From the NCBI RefSeq assembly GCF_005508865.1, contig NZ_SCOM01000005.1, positions 1 through 64,000 on the forward strand: DNA of 64,000 bases. Reading direction: 5' to 3'. Of this stretch, positions 34,258 to 43,728 are shown in pieces; position 1 is the first letter of the stretch; every line of letters starts with the position of its first letter. Made by a program: the position numbers and the translations under genes. The notes under the pieces are model-generated. The model saw nothing but the letters and a program-made list of their open reading frames with translations, did not search any database and had not been told where the DNA came from. The stretch comes from Pseudomonas sp. F(2018). GTDB taxonomy: Bacteria > Pseudomonadota > Gammaproteobacteria > Pseudomonadales > Pseudomonadaceae.

Positions 34258-35346
34258 TCAGCTACCGGTCTTGATCTTGCTCCAGGCGCGGGTGCGTGCG
34301 CGCTCGGCGGCACGCGGTAGCGGCTCGAGGGTGTAGAGCTTCTGCATGGCCTCGGCGGTCGGGTAGAGGTTGGGGTTGTTGCGGATCGACTCGGCGACCA
34401 GCGCGGTGGCGTCCTTGTTCGGGTTGGGGTAACCGACGAAGTCGGAGATCGGCGCAATTACCTGCGGCTGCAGCAGGTAGTTGATGAAGGCGTGGGCCTC
34501 GTCGATGTTCTTCGCGTCCTTCGGAATCGCCATCATGTCGAACCAGATCGGCGCGCCTTCTTTCGGCAGGCGCATGTCCACGGTCACGCCGTTCTTCGCC
34601 TGCTTGGCGTTGTTGGCGGCCTGCGAGAAGCTGCCCGAGTAGCCCACGGCCACGCAGATCTCGCCGTTGGCGATGTCGCTCATGTACTTGGAGCTGTGGA
34701 AGTAGCGCACGTGCGGGCGGATCTTGCTCAGCAGCTGCTCGGCCTTGGCGTAGTCGGCCGGCTCCTTGCTGTTCGGCGGCAGGCCCAGGTAGTGCAGGGC
34801 CAGCGGCAGGATTTCCGACGGCGAATCGAGCAGGGCCACGCCGCACTGTTGCAGCTTGGCGATGTTCTCTTCCTTGAAGATCAGGTCCCAGCTGTCCACC
34901 GGGGCGTCGGCGCCGAGGGCGGCCTTGACCTTGTCCGGGTTGAAGCCGATCAGCACGGTGCCGTACATGTAGGGCACGGCGTACTGGTTGCCCGGGTCGT
35001 TCGCCTCGATCAGCTTCATCAGCTGCGGGTCGAGGTGCTGCCAGTTGGGCAGCTTGCTGCGGTCGAGCTTCTGGAACACGCCGGCCTCGACCTGCTTGGC
35101 CAGGAACACGTTGGACGGCACCACCAGGTCATAGCCGGAGTTGCCGGTGAGCAGCTTGGCTTCCAGCGCTTCGTTGGTGTCGAAGATGTCGTAGGTCAGC
35201 TTGATGCCGCTGTTCTGCTTGAACTGGGTCAGGGTCTCCGGGGTGATGTAGTCGAACCAGTTGTAGACCTTGAGTTCGCGGTCGGCGGCCTGGGCGGTGC
35301 CGGCCAGGGTCAGGCCGCAGAGGGCGGCGGCGAGCAGTTTCTTCAT
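34258..35346 (-). CDS. periplasmic polyamine-binding protein (PotF/SpuD type)
   Basis: The 362-residue protein has a signal peptide (MKKLLAAALCGLTLAGTAQA) and the PotD/PotF family start (LKVYNWFDYITPETLTQF). It also has YDLVVPSNVFLAKQ and YMYGTVLIGFNPDKV, and resembles putrescine/spermidine-binding proteins. No permease or ATPase accompanies it. It follows the acetylpolyamine amidohydrolase gene by about 23 bp, as PA1410 and PA1409 do from memory. It may deliver acetylated polyamines to a transporter encoded elsewhere. Confidence 0.9.
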   Translation of the reverse strand: MKKLLAAALCGLTLAGTAQAADRELKVYNWFDYITPETLTQFKQNSGIKLTYDIFDTNEALEAKLLTGNSGYDLVVPSNVFLAKQVEAGVFQKLDRSKLPNWQHLDPQLMKLIEANDPGNQYAVPYMYGTVLIGFNPDKVKAALGADAPVDSWDLIFKEENIAKLQQCGVALLDSPSEILPLALHYLGLPPNSKEPADYAKAEQLLSKIRPHVRYFHSSKYMSDIANGEICVAVGYSGSFSQAANNAKQAKNGVTVDMRLPKEGAPIWFDMMAIPKDAKNIDEAHAFINYLLQPQVIAPISDFVGYPNPNKDATALVAESIRNNPNLYPTAEAMQKLYTLEPLPRAAERARTRAWSKIKTGS

Positions 35347-35369
35347 CTTGTTGTTCTCCTGTGCAGGGC

Positions 35370-36395
<1,026 letters not shown>

Positions 36396-36599
36396 CTTGT
36401 TGTTCTCCTCGATGGGCTGCGCGCATTGTTGGCGCCGCGAGCGAGCCGGGAGAACGATAACGCCGGCCAACAAAGGGATAATTCCGGCCATTGTGGCCGG
36501 CCGGCATCGCCGCCGCCGGGCCATTGCGCTCGGCCGCCGCTGTGATGGCGAGCCTGCCGCGGGCGTCTATTTCGGCACCCGTACATGGAGAGGTCGAGC

Positions 36600-37520
36600 A
36601 TGCAGGCGCTGTTGAACGAGATTCTGGACCAGGTCCGCCCGCTGCTGGGCCAGGGCAAGGTGGCCGACTACATCCCGGCCCTGGCCGAGGTGCCGGCCAA
36701 CCGCCTGGGCATCGCCGTGCTGGGCGTGGACGGCAGCCTGCACACCGCCGGCGACGCCGCCGAGCCGTTCTCGATCCAGAGCATTTCCAAGGTGTTCAGC
36801 CTGGTGCAGGCGATCCAGCATTCCGGCGAGGACATCTGGCAGCGCCTGGGCCACGAGCCGTCCGGCCAGCCGTTCAACTCGCTGGTGCAGCTGGAGTTCG
36901 AGCGCGGCCGCCCGCGCAACCCGTTCATCAATGCCGGCGCCCTGGTGATCTGCGACATCAACCAGTCGCGCTTCGCCGCCCCGGCGCTGTCCATGCGCGA
37001 CCTGGCCCGGCGCCTGTCCGGCAACCCGTTGCTGGTGTCGGACGCCAAGGTCGCCGAGTCGGAATACCAGCACCGCGCGCGCAACGCCGCCGCGGCCTAC
37101 CTGATGCAGGCCTTCGGCAACTTCCACAACGAGGTGGAGACGGTGCTGCGCAGCTACTTCCACCATTGCGCCCTGGCCATGAGCTGCGTCGACCTGGCGC
37201 GCGCCTTCGGCTTCCTGGCCAATCAGGGCTTCTGCCCGCGCAGCGGCGAGGCGATCCTCACGCCACGCCAGACCCAGCAGGTCAACGCCATCATGGCCAC
37301 CAGCGGCCTGTACGACGAGGCCGGCAACTTCGCCTACCGCGTCGGCCTGCCGGGCAAGAGCGGCGTCGGCGGCGGCATAGTCGCGGTGGTGCCGGGGCGC
37401 TTCAGTGTCTGCGTGTGGTCGCCGGAGCTGAACGCCGCCGGCAACTCCCTGGCCGGCATGGCGGCCCTGGAATCGCTCAGCGAGCGCATCGGCTGGTCGG
37501 TGTTCGCGCCGCTGGGTTGA
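36600..37520 (+). CDS. glsA: glutaminase
   Basis: The 306-residue protein is a glutaminase of the beta-lactamase-like fold. The catalytic Ser-x-x-Lys is in IQSISKVFSL, with RNPFINAGALV and YQHRARNAAAAYLMQ further on and KSGVGGGIVAVVPG near the C-terminus. It hydrolyses glutamine to glutamate and ammonia in the cytoplasm; no signal peptide is seen. I start at the ATG at 36600, preceded by GGAGAGG, rather than at the ATG at 36585. It is convergent with the asparaginase gene. Confidence 0.94.
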   Translation: MQALLNEILDQVRPLLGQGKVADYIPALAEVPANRLGIAVLGVDGSLHTAGDAAEPFSIQSISKVFSLVQAIQHSGEDIWQRLGHEPSGQPFNSLVQLEFERGRPRNPFINAGALVICDINQSRFAAPALSMRDLARRLSGNPLLVSDAKVAESEYQHRARNAAAAYLMQAFGNFHNEVETVLRSYFHHCALAMSCVDLARAFGFLANQGFCPRSGEAILTPRQTQQVNAIMATSGLYDEAGNFAYRVGLPGKSGVGGGIVAVVPGRFSVCVWSPELNAAGNSLAGMAALESLSERIGWSVFAPLG

Positions 37521-37541
37521 GCCGCGGCGCGGAGGGGTGGC

Positions 37542-38534
37542 TCAGTCGGCGCACTCGCCGCACAGGTCGAACACGAACAGGCGCTCCACCTCGGCCTGGG
37601 ACAGGCCGGCGCCGAGCAGGCTGAACAGCTTGGCCAGGGCGGCCTCGCGGGTCATGCCGGTGCCGCTCACCAGGCCTGCCTCGGCCAGGGCGCTGCCGGC
37701 GGCGTAGACCTCGAAGTCGACATGGCCCTGCGGGCACTGGCTGATGGCGGCCAGCACCACGCCGCGCTGATGCGCCTCGCGTAGCACGGCGAGGAACTCG
37801 GCATCGTCCGACGGCCCGGTGCCGCTGCCGTAGCATTCCAGCAGCACGCCTTGCACGTCATCGGCCAGCACGGCGCGCAGCTGAGCGGCGCTCAGGCCGG
37901 GGAACAGCGGCTGCACGGCCAGGGTCACCGGGCGGCGCGGCTGGCGGTAGTGCAGCGCCGCGGGCAGCTCGTCGAGGCGCGCGGCGTGGCGTGGGCGATG
38001 CATGTTGGCGAAGGCATCGAAGGCCTCGCTCTTCAGCTTGCTGGCGCGGGCGCCATGCAGCAGCTGGCCGTCGAAGAACAGGTGCACGCCGGGCAGGCAG
38101 CCCTCGCTCAGCGCCGCCAGGGCGCCGAACAGGTTGGGCCAGGCATCGCTGCCCGGGCTGCCCACCGGCAGCATCGAGCCGGTCAGCAGTACCGGCACCT
38201 CGATGCCCAGCAGCAGGAAGCTCAGCGCCGCGGCGCTGTAGGCCAGGGTATCGGTGCCATGCAGCAGCAACACGGCATCGCAGCCTTCCTCATCCACGGC
38301 CTGGACGATGGCGTCGCGCATGGCCAGCCAGTTGGCCTGGCGCATGTTGGCGCTGTCGATCGGCGGGCTCAGTTCGCGGAAGCGCCAGGCCGGTGCCGGG
38401 CGCTCCGGATGCAGGGCCTGTTCGGCCTTGAGGCGGTCCTCGAAGCCGGAAGCCGGGGCCAGCCCGGCTTCGCTCATCTGCATGCCGATGGTGCCGCCGG
38501 TGTAGAGCACCAGCAGGTTCTGCGAAGGATTCAT
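37542..38534 (-). CDS. ansA: L-asparaginase, cytoplasmic type
   Basis: The 330-residue protein has the two catalytic Thr motifs of the asparaginase/glutaminase family: YTGGTIGMQM (about 11-20) and LLHGTDTLAYSAAALS (about 89-104). There is no signal peptide, so it is the cytoplasmic type I form making aspartate and ammonia from asparagine. It faces the glutaminase gene across 21 bp. Its product feeds aspartase at 45277. Confidence 0.92.
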   Translation of the reverse strand: MNPSQNLLVLYTGGTIGMQMSEAGLAPASGFEDRLKAEQALHPERPAPAWRFRELSPPIDSANMRQANWLAMRDAIVQAVDEEGCDAVLLLHGTDTLAYSAAALSFLLLGIEVPVLLTGSMLPVGSPGSDAWPNLFGALAALSEGCLPGVHLFFDGQLLHGARASKLKSEAFDAFANMHRPRHAARLDELPAALHYRQPRRPVTLAVQPLFPGLSAAQLRAVLADDVQGVLLECYGSGTGPSDDAEFLAVLREAHQRGVVLAAISQCPQGHVDFEVYAAGSALAEAGLVSGTGMTREAALAKLFSLLGAGLSQAEVERLFVFDLCGECAD

Positions 38535-38609
38535 GCGGTCGATCCGATCAGGTGGCGGGCGCGTGTTTTCGCCCGAGTGTAACGGCGAACGGGCAGAGGT
38601 AGGACCAAG

Positions 38610-38636
38610 AAAAAGGGGGCTGTGTGCCCCCTTTTT
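38610..38636 (-). terminator. intrinsic terminator after the AGCS symporter gene
   Basis: A run of A, then GGGGGC, TGTGT loop, GCCCCC and a run of T. It is symmetrical, but its place 16 bp past the stop at 38652 assigns it to the symporter gene. Confidence 0.85.
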
Positions 38637-38651
38637 ATTGCAGCGGATGAC

Positions 38652-40100
38652 TCAGCGCTGATGCAGGCTGTGGGCCATGGCGACGTGCTCGCCGGTAGCG
38701 GCGGGCTGCGGGTTGGCCGGCCAGGCGACGGGGTCGAGGTCCAGGTCGCCGAACTCCTTCGGATCGAACACCGGAGTCTCCACGCCGGCGGCGCGCTGGC
38801 GGTCGTAGTCGCGCATCAGGCGCAGGCCGACCTTGATCAGCATGGCCAGGGCGGCCAGGTTGACCAGTGCCAGCAGGGTCATGGTGATGTCGGCGAAGGC
38901 GAACACGGTGCCCAGGTTCTGCATCGAGCCCCAGAAGATCAGCGCCAGCACCAGGCCGCGGTAGATCATCAGCGGGCCGCGGCCACGGCCGACGAGGAAC
39001 TGCAGGGCGTTCTCGCCGAGGTAGTAGTTGTAGAGGATGCAGGTGAAGACGAAGAGCGACAGGGCGACGCTGACGAAGATCCGGCCCCAGTCACCGACCA
39101 CGGCGGCCAGCGAGTTCTGCGTGAGGATGATGCCGTCGCCCTCGAAGCCCGGGGTGTAGAAGCCGGACAGCAGGATCAGCAGGGCGGTGCAGGTGCAGAT
39201 GACGAAGGTGTCGAGGAACACGCTGAACGCCTGGACCACGCCCTGGGCCACCGGGTGCTTCACGGCGGCCACGGCGGCCACGTTCGGTGCGCTGCCCAGG
39301 CCGGCTTCGTTGGCGAACACGCCGCGCTTCACGCCCATCACGATGGCGCTGCCGAGCAGGCCGGCGAAGGCCGGCTCGAGGCCGAAGGCGCTCTTCACGA
39401 TGGTCACCAGCATGTCCGGTACCAGCTCGATCTGACTGGCGATCACGTACAGGGTCACGGCGATGTAGGCCAGGGTCTTGACCGGTACCAGCAGGTCGGA
39501 CACGGCGGCGATGCGCTTGATCCCGCCGAGGAACACCAGGCCCAGCAGCACGGCCAGGGCCAGGCCGGTATAGTGCACCGGGAAGCCGAAGGCGTTCTGC
39601 AGCGAGTGAGTCACGGTGAACGACTGCAGGCCGTTGAATGCGAAGCCGTAGGTGACCAGCAGCAGGACGGCGAAGGTCAGCGCCATCCAGCGCAGTTTCA
39701 GGCCGTGCTGGATGTAGTAGGCCGGGCCGCCGCGGTACAGGCCGTCGCCGTCGGCGCGCTTGTAGGCCTGGGCCAGGGTGCACTCGAAGAAGCTGCTGGA
39801 CATGCCGACCAGGGCGGTCACCCACATCCAGAACACCGCGCCCGGGCCGCCGAGGGTCACGGCAACGCCGACACCGGCGATGTTACCGGCACCGACGCGG
39901 CCGGCGAGGCTCAGCATCAGGGCCTGGAAGGAACTCAGCTGGCCGGCGCTGCCGCGGATCGAGTCCTTGAACACGCTGAACATGTGGCCGAAATGGCGGA
40001 ACTGCACGAAGCGCGAGCGGATGGTGAAGTAGCTGCCCAAACCGACGATCAGCACGATCAGCAGTTTTCCGGACAGGAAATCGTTGAGCATTTCCAGCAT
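38652..40100 (-). CDS. alanine/glycine:cation symporter (AGCS family)
   Basis: The 482-residue membrane protein has about 11 hydrophobic segments and AGCS signatures near the N-terminal third (LAGRVGAGNIAGVGVAVTLG, GGPGAVFWMWVTALVGMSS) and further on (GVFANEAGLGSAPNVAAVAA). It imports alanine or glycine (possibly glutamine) with sodium. The ATG at 40100 follows GAGG; upstream codons in frame do not look coding. It is divergent from the HTH regulator at 40266. Confidence 0.92.
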   Translation of the reverse strand: MLEMLNDFLSGKLLIVLIVGLGSYFTIRSRFVQFRHFGHMFSVFKDSIRGSAGQLSSFQALMLSLAGRVGAGNIAGVGVAVTLGGPGAVFWMWVTALVGMSSSFFECTLAQAYKRADGDGLYRGGPAYYIQHGLKLRWMALTFAVLLLVTYGFAFNGLQSFTVTHSLQNAFGFPVHYTGLALAVLLGLVFLGGIKRIAAVSDLLVPVKTLAYIAVTLYVIASQIELVPDMLVTIVKSAFGLEPAFAGLLGSAIVMGVKRGVFANEAGLGSAPNVAAVAAVKHPVAQGVVQAFSVFLDTFVICTCTALLILLSGFYTPGFEGDGIILTQNSLAAVVGDWGRIFVSVALSLFVFTCILYNYYLGENALQFLVGRGRGPLMIYRGLVLALIFWGSMQNLGTVFAFADITMTLLALVNLAALAMLIKVGLRLMRDYDRQRAAGVETPVFDPKEFGDLDLDPVAWPANPQPAATGEHVAMAHSLHQR

Positions 40101-40224
40101 GGCGAGGACCTCGATTCTTATTGTTCGAGTGGAAGAAGCGGCACAGCGAAAGCCGTGGAGGCGCATGGTCGGCGTGCTCGGGGGCGCGGGCAATTTCGCG
40201 GGTCGCGGCTATCTGACGCGAGTT

Positions 40225-40250
40225 GATGCTAGAATCGCGCCGCTAGCATC
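40225..40250. promoter_or_regulatory. inverted repeat GATGCTAG/CTAGCATC upstream of HTH regulator
   Basis: Perfect 8-bp arms separated by 10 bp lie directly upstream of the ribosome-binding site of the regulator gene. The left arm overlaps TAGAAT, a possible -10. This is a likely autoregulatory operator. Confidence 0.55.
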
Positions 40251-40265
40251 ACCAGGAAAGTCTTT

Positions 40266-41084
40266 ATGTCGGACGCGCTCGGCGACAACCTCAAGCTGCT
40301 CTGCAGCCATTACCGTTCGATCGCCGAGGTTTGCCGCAAGCTGGCGATCAATCGCGCCCAGTTCAACAAGTACCTCAGCGGCCAGAGCCGCCCGACGCCG
40401 TACAACCTCAAGCGCATCTGCGACTTCTTCGGCGTCGAGGACTACGAGCTGCTGCTGCCGCCGGAGCAGTTCAGCCGCCTGCTCGGCGCGCGCAAGCCGG
40501 GCCAGGTGGCCGCCAAGCGCGCGGATGCGCTGATCGAGCTGCTCAAGCCGCTGCGCGAGCAGACCGCCAACCTGTCGCGTTACTGCGGCTACTACTTCGA
40601 ATACTCCAATTGCATGTCGGTGCCGGGCATGGTGCTGCTGTCGCTGGTGCACCTGCGGGAGGAGGACGGCGACTTCCTGTTCGAGCGCCAGGAGCGCCAG
40701 GAGCGTTCCGCCAGCGCCGATGTGCAAGCCGAGGACTGGGTGCGCTGCCGCTACCTGGGCGCCGCCTTCCAGCTGCAGGACCGGCTGTTCCTGATGGACT
40801 ACGAGTCGCTGACCGTCAACGAGATGAGCCAGACCATCCTCATCCCCAGCTACAAGAGCCGCATCACCCGCCTCAACGGCCTGAAGACCGGCGTCTCCAG
40901 CGGCGACCGACGCAACCCGGCCTGTACCCGCGTGGTGTGGGAATACCTGGGCAGCGAGATCAACCGCATCAGCGCCTATCGCCAGGTGCGCCTGTACCGC
41001 CCGGACGACCCGCGCATCGACGACGACGTACGCCAGCGCCTGGCCGTGGCGCCGCTGAAGAATGGGTTGTTCGAGATCGAGTAG
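40266..41084 (+). CDS. XRE-like HTH transcriptional regulator
   Basis: The 272-residue protein has an N-terminal Cro/XRE-like helix-turn-helix (about 5-60, CRKLAINRAQFNKYLSGQSR and YNLKRICDFFGVEDYELL) and a large C-terminal domain of about 180 residues that I do not recognise, probably a ligand-sensing module. It is divergent from the AGCS symporter, which it may regulate along with itself. The ATG at 40266 follows AGGAAAG. Confidence 0.8.
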   Translation: MSDALGDNLKLLCSHYRSIAEVCRKLAINRAQFNKYLSGQSRPTPYNLKRICDFFGVEDYELLLPPEQFSRLLGARKPGQVAAKRADALIELLKPLREQTANLSRYCGYYFEYSNCMSVPGMVLLSLVHLREEDGDFLFERQERQERSASADVQAEDWVRCRYLGAAFQLQDRLFLMDYESLTVNEMSQTILIPSYKSRITRLNGLKTGVSSGDRRNPACTRVVWEYLGSEINRISAYRQVRLYRPDDPRIDDDVRQRLAVAPLKNGLFEIE

Positions 41085-41159
41085 GACGGCGAATCAAAGC
41101 GCAGCGGCAAGGTCGAACGGATGCCAGGGCGGCAACTGCCCATCAAGGAGTGATCGAGC

Positions 41160-41858
41160 GTGTTCGCAATCTGCGGTTTGAGGGCGCTGCTGCGCCGTCT
41201 TGTGGTTGTGTCGCTGTGTCTGCTGGCCCTCGGCTGCAGCAGTCTGTCTGGCCAGGGCTACCTGTTCACCCAGGACAGCCAGCCGCTGCAATTGGCCGAG
41301 GATGTGGCGCTCAGACAGGGCCATATGCGCCTGGAATTCAATCCCGATCCCTGGCTGCTGGGGCGTCTGCGCCTGCATGATGGGCGATCCGACTTCAAGG
41401 CCTGGGTGTCTTCCGGTGACTATGCCGGCAATTCCTTTTTCATCGACAGCCAGGACAGCGGCCTGGCCTACGACATCCAGGCGCGCTGGCAGGAGGTCCG
41501 CACGGAAACCGCCGAGCGCGACGAGTCCGAGCAATGCACCGCACCCGGCTACTGCAGCCAGACGGTGCGCCGCCTGGATTGCGGCAGGAAGACCTACCGC
41601 GAAGGCACGGAGCGCTACGAGAAGCACGAGGACGACGACAGCTGTGAGCAAGAGTCGGCGGTCGAGCGGGCCTATTCCGAGGCTTGTCCCGGTCACCGTC
41701 AGGTACGCAAGCGCTACTAGGTCTACAAGCTGCTGGTCGGCCTGGAATTCCGCGAGCCTTTCACCGATCGACCGCCGGTGGCCGAGTTCGACGGCGAGAG
41801 TCGCTATCGCCAGCGCCTGCTGGAGACCCTCAGCGAGGGTCAGTGCCAGGTGTACTGA
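41160..41858 (+). pseudogene. lipoprotein gene interrupted by an in-frame amber codon
   Basis: From a GTG at 41160 with AAGGAG upstream, the frame encodes a lipoprotein (lipobox LALGC, Cys about 26) with a charged, Cys-containing domain. It stops at TAG 41718-41720 after 186 residues. The same frame then continues without a gap for 45 sense codons (VYKLLVGLEFREPFTDRPPV onward) to a TGA ending at 41858. The downstream part has the same coding character. The full product would be 231 residues plus the interrupted codon, which could have been CAG (Gln). Possible explanations are a real nonsense mutation, a sequencing error, or suppression. Family unknown. Confidence 0.7.
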
Positions 41859-41861
41859 GCC

Positions 41862-42533
41862 TCATCCACGCAGCTCCTCCAGCCGGCGTATCTGCTGACC
41901 CTCACCGTCGAAGTTGTCCGCCGCCAGCCAGCGCTGGAAGGCCGCGCGGCACTGCGGCCATTCGCTGTCGATCAGCGAGTACCAGGTGGTATCGCGGCTC
42001 TGGCCCTTGACCACCATATGCTGGCGGAACAGCCCCTCGTAGCTGAAGCCGAAGCGTTCGGCGGCGCGCCGGGAGCGGGCGTTCCTGGCGTTGCACTTCC
42101 ACTCGAAGCGGCGGTAACCGAGGGTGTCGAAGGCATGCTGCGCCAGCAGGAACACCGCCTCGGTGGCGCCCGGCGTGCGCTGCATGGCGCCGCCGAAAGC
42201 GACATGGCCAACCTCGATGCAGCCGTCCTTGGGCGTGATGCGCAGGTAGGCGAGCAGGCCCAGGGCGCGGCCGCCGGCCTGCTCGACCACGGCATAGAAC
42301 TGCGGGTCGCGGCTATCGGCATTGCCGGCCAGCCAGGCGTCGAAGGTGGAGCGCTCGGTGAAGGGGCCGTAGGGCAGGTAGTCCCACAGTGCCGGGTCCG
42401 GGCCCTGCAGTTCCTGCCAGAGAGCGTCGCCATGGCGCGCGGCATCCAGTGGCTCCAGACGGATGAAGCGGCCCTGCAGCAGGTCATGGGGCCGGAAGGG
42501 GCGGGGCTGCCACTGGCTCAGGTCGGTGCTCAT
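41862..42533 (-). CDS. GNAT acetyltransferase, RimJ/RimL-like
   Basis: The 223-residue protein has the GNAT fold of the large RimJ-like subgroup: GRFIRLEPLDAARHGDALW at the N-terminus, the beta-bulge region IEVGHVAFGGAMQRTPGATEA, and YRRFEWKCNARNARSRRAAERFGF with GLFRQHMVVKG. Such proteins N-acetylate amino acids, peptides or small amines. Its ATG overlaps the stop of the preceding GNAT gene by 4 bp, placing it third in the paiB-gnat-gnat operon. Confidence 0.87.
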   Translation of the reverse strand: MSTDLSQWQPRPFRPHDLLQGRFIRLEPLDAARHGDALWQELQGPDPALWDYLPYGPFTERSTFDAWLAGNADSRDPQFYAVVEQAGGRALGLLAYLRITPKDGCIEVGHVAFGGAMQRTPGATEAVFLLAQHAFDTLGYRRFEWKCNARNARSRRAAERFGFSYEGLFRQHMVVKGQSRDTTWYSLIDSEWPQCRAAFQRWLAADNFDGEGQQIRRLEELRG

Positions 42534-42985
42534 GGCAAGATCTTCCGGTACTGGATAAAGCCGGAGCGGTCGGCGATACGGTCGTAGAGCATGCGCCCCT
42601 GATAGTTGGTTTCCTGGGTCAGCCAGTGCACGCGACTGGCGCCGGCGGCAGCCGCCTCGGCGTAGACATGTTCGATCAGCGCGCGGCCGATGCCACCGCA
42701 GCGGATGTGCTCGGCCACATAGAGGTCCTGCAGGTAGCAGTAGTCACCCGTGGTCCAGCAGCTGCGGTGATAGATGTAGTGCACCAGGCCCACGGCCTCG
42801 CCATCGCGCCAGGCCAGGGCTGCGTGCATCGGTTCGGCCGGGTCGAGGAAGCGCTGCCAGGTGAGGGCGCTGGTCTCGTCGGCAATCGTGGCGTTGTAGA
42901 AGCGCTGGTAGCCCTGCCACAGCGGCAGCCACACGGCGTGGTCGGCGGCGCTGAGCGGGCGGATGGCAAGCGGCGAGTTGGACAT
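42530..42985 (-). CDS. GNAT acetyltransferase
   Basis: The 151-residue protein is a compact GNAT enzyme, with the acetyl-CoA loop in VAEHIRCGGIGRALIEHVYA (about 98-117) and the C-terminal NYQGRMLYDRIADRSGFIQYRK. Proteins of this pattern acetylate small amines or amino acids. The ATG at 42985 follows AGAAGGGA. It lies 20 bp after paiB and overlaps the next GNAT gene. Confidence 0.87.
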   Translation of the reverse strand: MSNSPLAIRPLSAADHAVWLPLWQGYQRFYNATIADETSALTWQRFLDPAEPMHAALAWRDGEAVGLVHYIYHRSCWTTGDYCYLQDLYVAEHIRCGGIGRALIEHVYAEAAAAGASRVHWLTQETNYQGRMLYDRIADRSGFIQYRKILP

Positions 42986-43005
42986 GGAGTTCCCTTCTGT
43001 CGTGT

Positions 43006-43638
43006 TCAGTTGCTGATGGTCATGCGCGTGGCCAGGGCCTGCTCGCGCGGTTCGGTCGAGGCGGCCAGGCCGTCGCGCACGCCGGCCTGGTCCACGGTCG
43101 AGCGGTTCTGGCCGAGCTTCCATTTGCCGTCCAGGCGGCGGATCGGCAGGGCGAAGCCGACGATGGCGCGCAGCATGGTGTCGATGTAGTCCCGCGGCGC
43201 ATCGCCGACCGCCCAGGGTCGGGCGCGGCCATTCTCGTGCTGGTCGCTGAGGCGGCTGACGATCTGCAGCAGGCGCTCGGGATCCTCGATCAGCTCGATC
43301 GGGCCGCGGGCGTGCACGGCGATGTAGTTCCAGGTCGGCACCACCTTGCCGTGCTCGGCCTTCGCCGCGTACCAGCTGGGGCTGATGTAGGCATCCGGGC
43401 CGGAGAACACGGCCAGCGCCTCGGTGCCGCCCTGCAGCTCGCGCCAGTGCGGGTTGGCCTTGGCGAAGTGGCCGTAGAGGGTGCCGAACTCGCCCTCGCC
43501 AGGCTCCAGCAGCAACGGCAGATGGCTGGCCTGTACGCCTTCGACTCCGACGCTGGCGAGCAGAGCGAAGGGGCTGGCCTGCATCTGCGCATGCAGCGCG
43601 GCGAGGTCGTCCTGGCGGAAAGAGGCGGGCATGTACAT
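43006..43638 (-). CDS. PaiB-type FMN-binding protein
   Basis: The 210-residue protein matches the PaiB / FMN-binding negative regulator family: MYMPASFRQDDLAALHAQMQ at the N-terminus, TLYGHFAKANPHW, and VFSGPDAYISPSWY followed by WNYIAVHARG. In Bacillus PaiB was named for repression of degradative enzymes; most relatives have a split-barrel flavin or haem-binding fold and act with GNAT partners (PaiA). Here two GNAT genes follow, and a MocR regulator is divergent. Confidence 0.88.
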   Translation of the reverse strand: MYMPASFRQDDLAALHAQMQASPFALLASVGVEGVQASHLPLLLEPGEGEFGTLYGHFAKANPHWRELQGGTEALAVFSGPDAYISPSWYAAKAEHGKVVPTWNYIAVHARGPIELIEDPERLLQIVSRLSDQHENGRARPWAVGDAPRDYIDTMLRAIVGFALPIRRLDGKWKLGQNRSTVDQAGVRDGLAASTEPREQALATRMTISN

Positions 43639-43656
43639 GGTGGCGGCTCCTGGCGG

Positions 43657-43726
43657 AATGGCTCCATGCTAGGCAGGATATTGGTCTGTTGTAAGAGCCA
43701 TTTCCCGTCAGTTCGATGGAGCCAAT
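43657..43726. promoter_or_regulatory. MocR-type operator half-sites
   Basis: AATGGCTCCAT (43657-43667) and ATGGAGCCAAT (43716-43726) form an inverted pair with one mismatch in 11. A further GAGCCATT (43695-43702) lies between. They occupy the 90-bp divergent promoter of the MocR and paiB genes. Confidence 0.5.
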
Positions 43727-43728
43727 CC

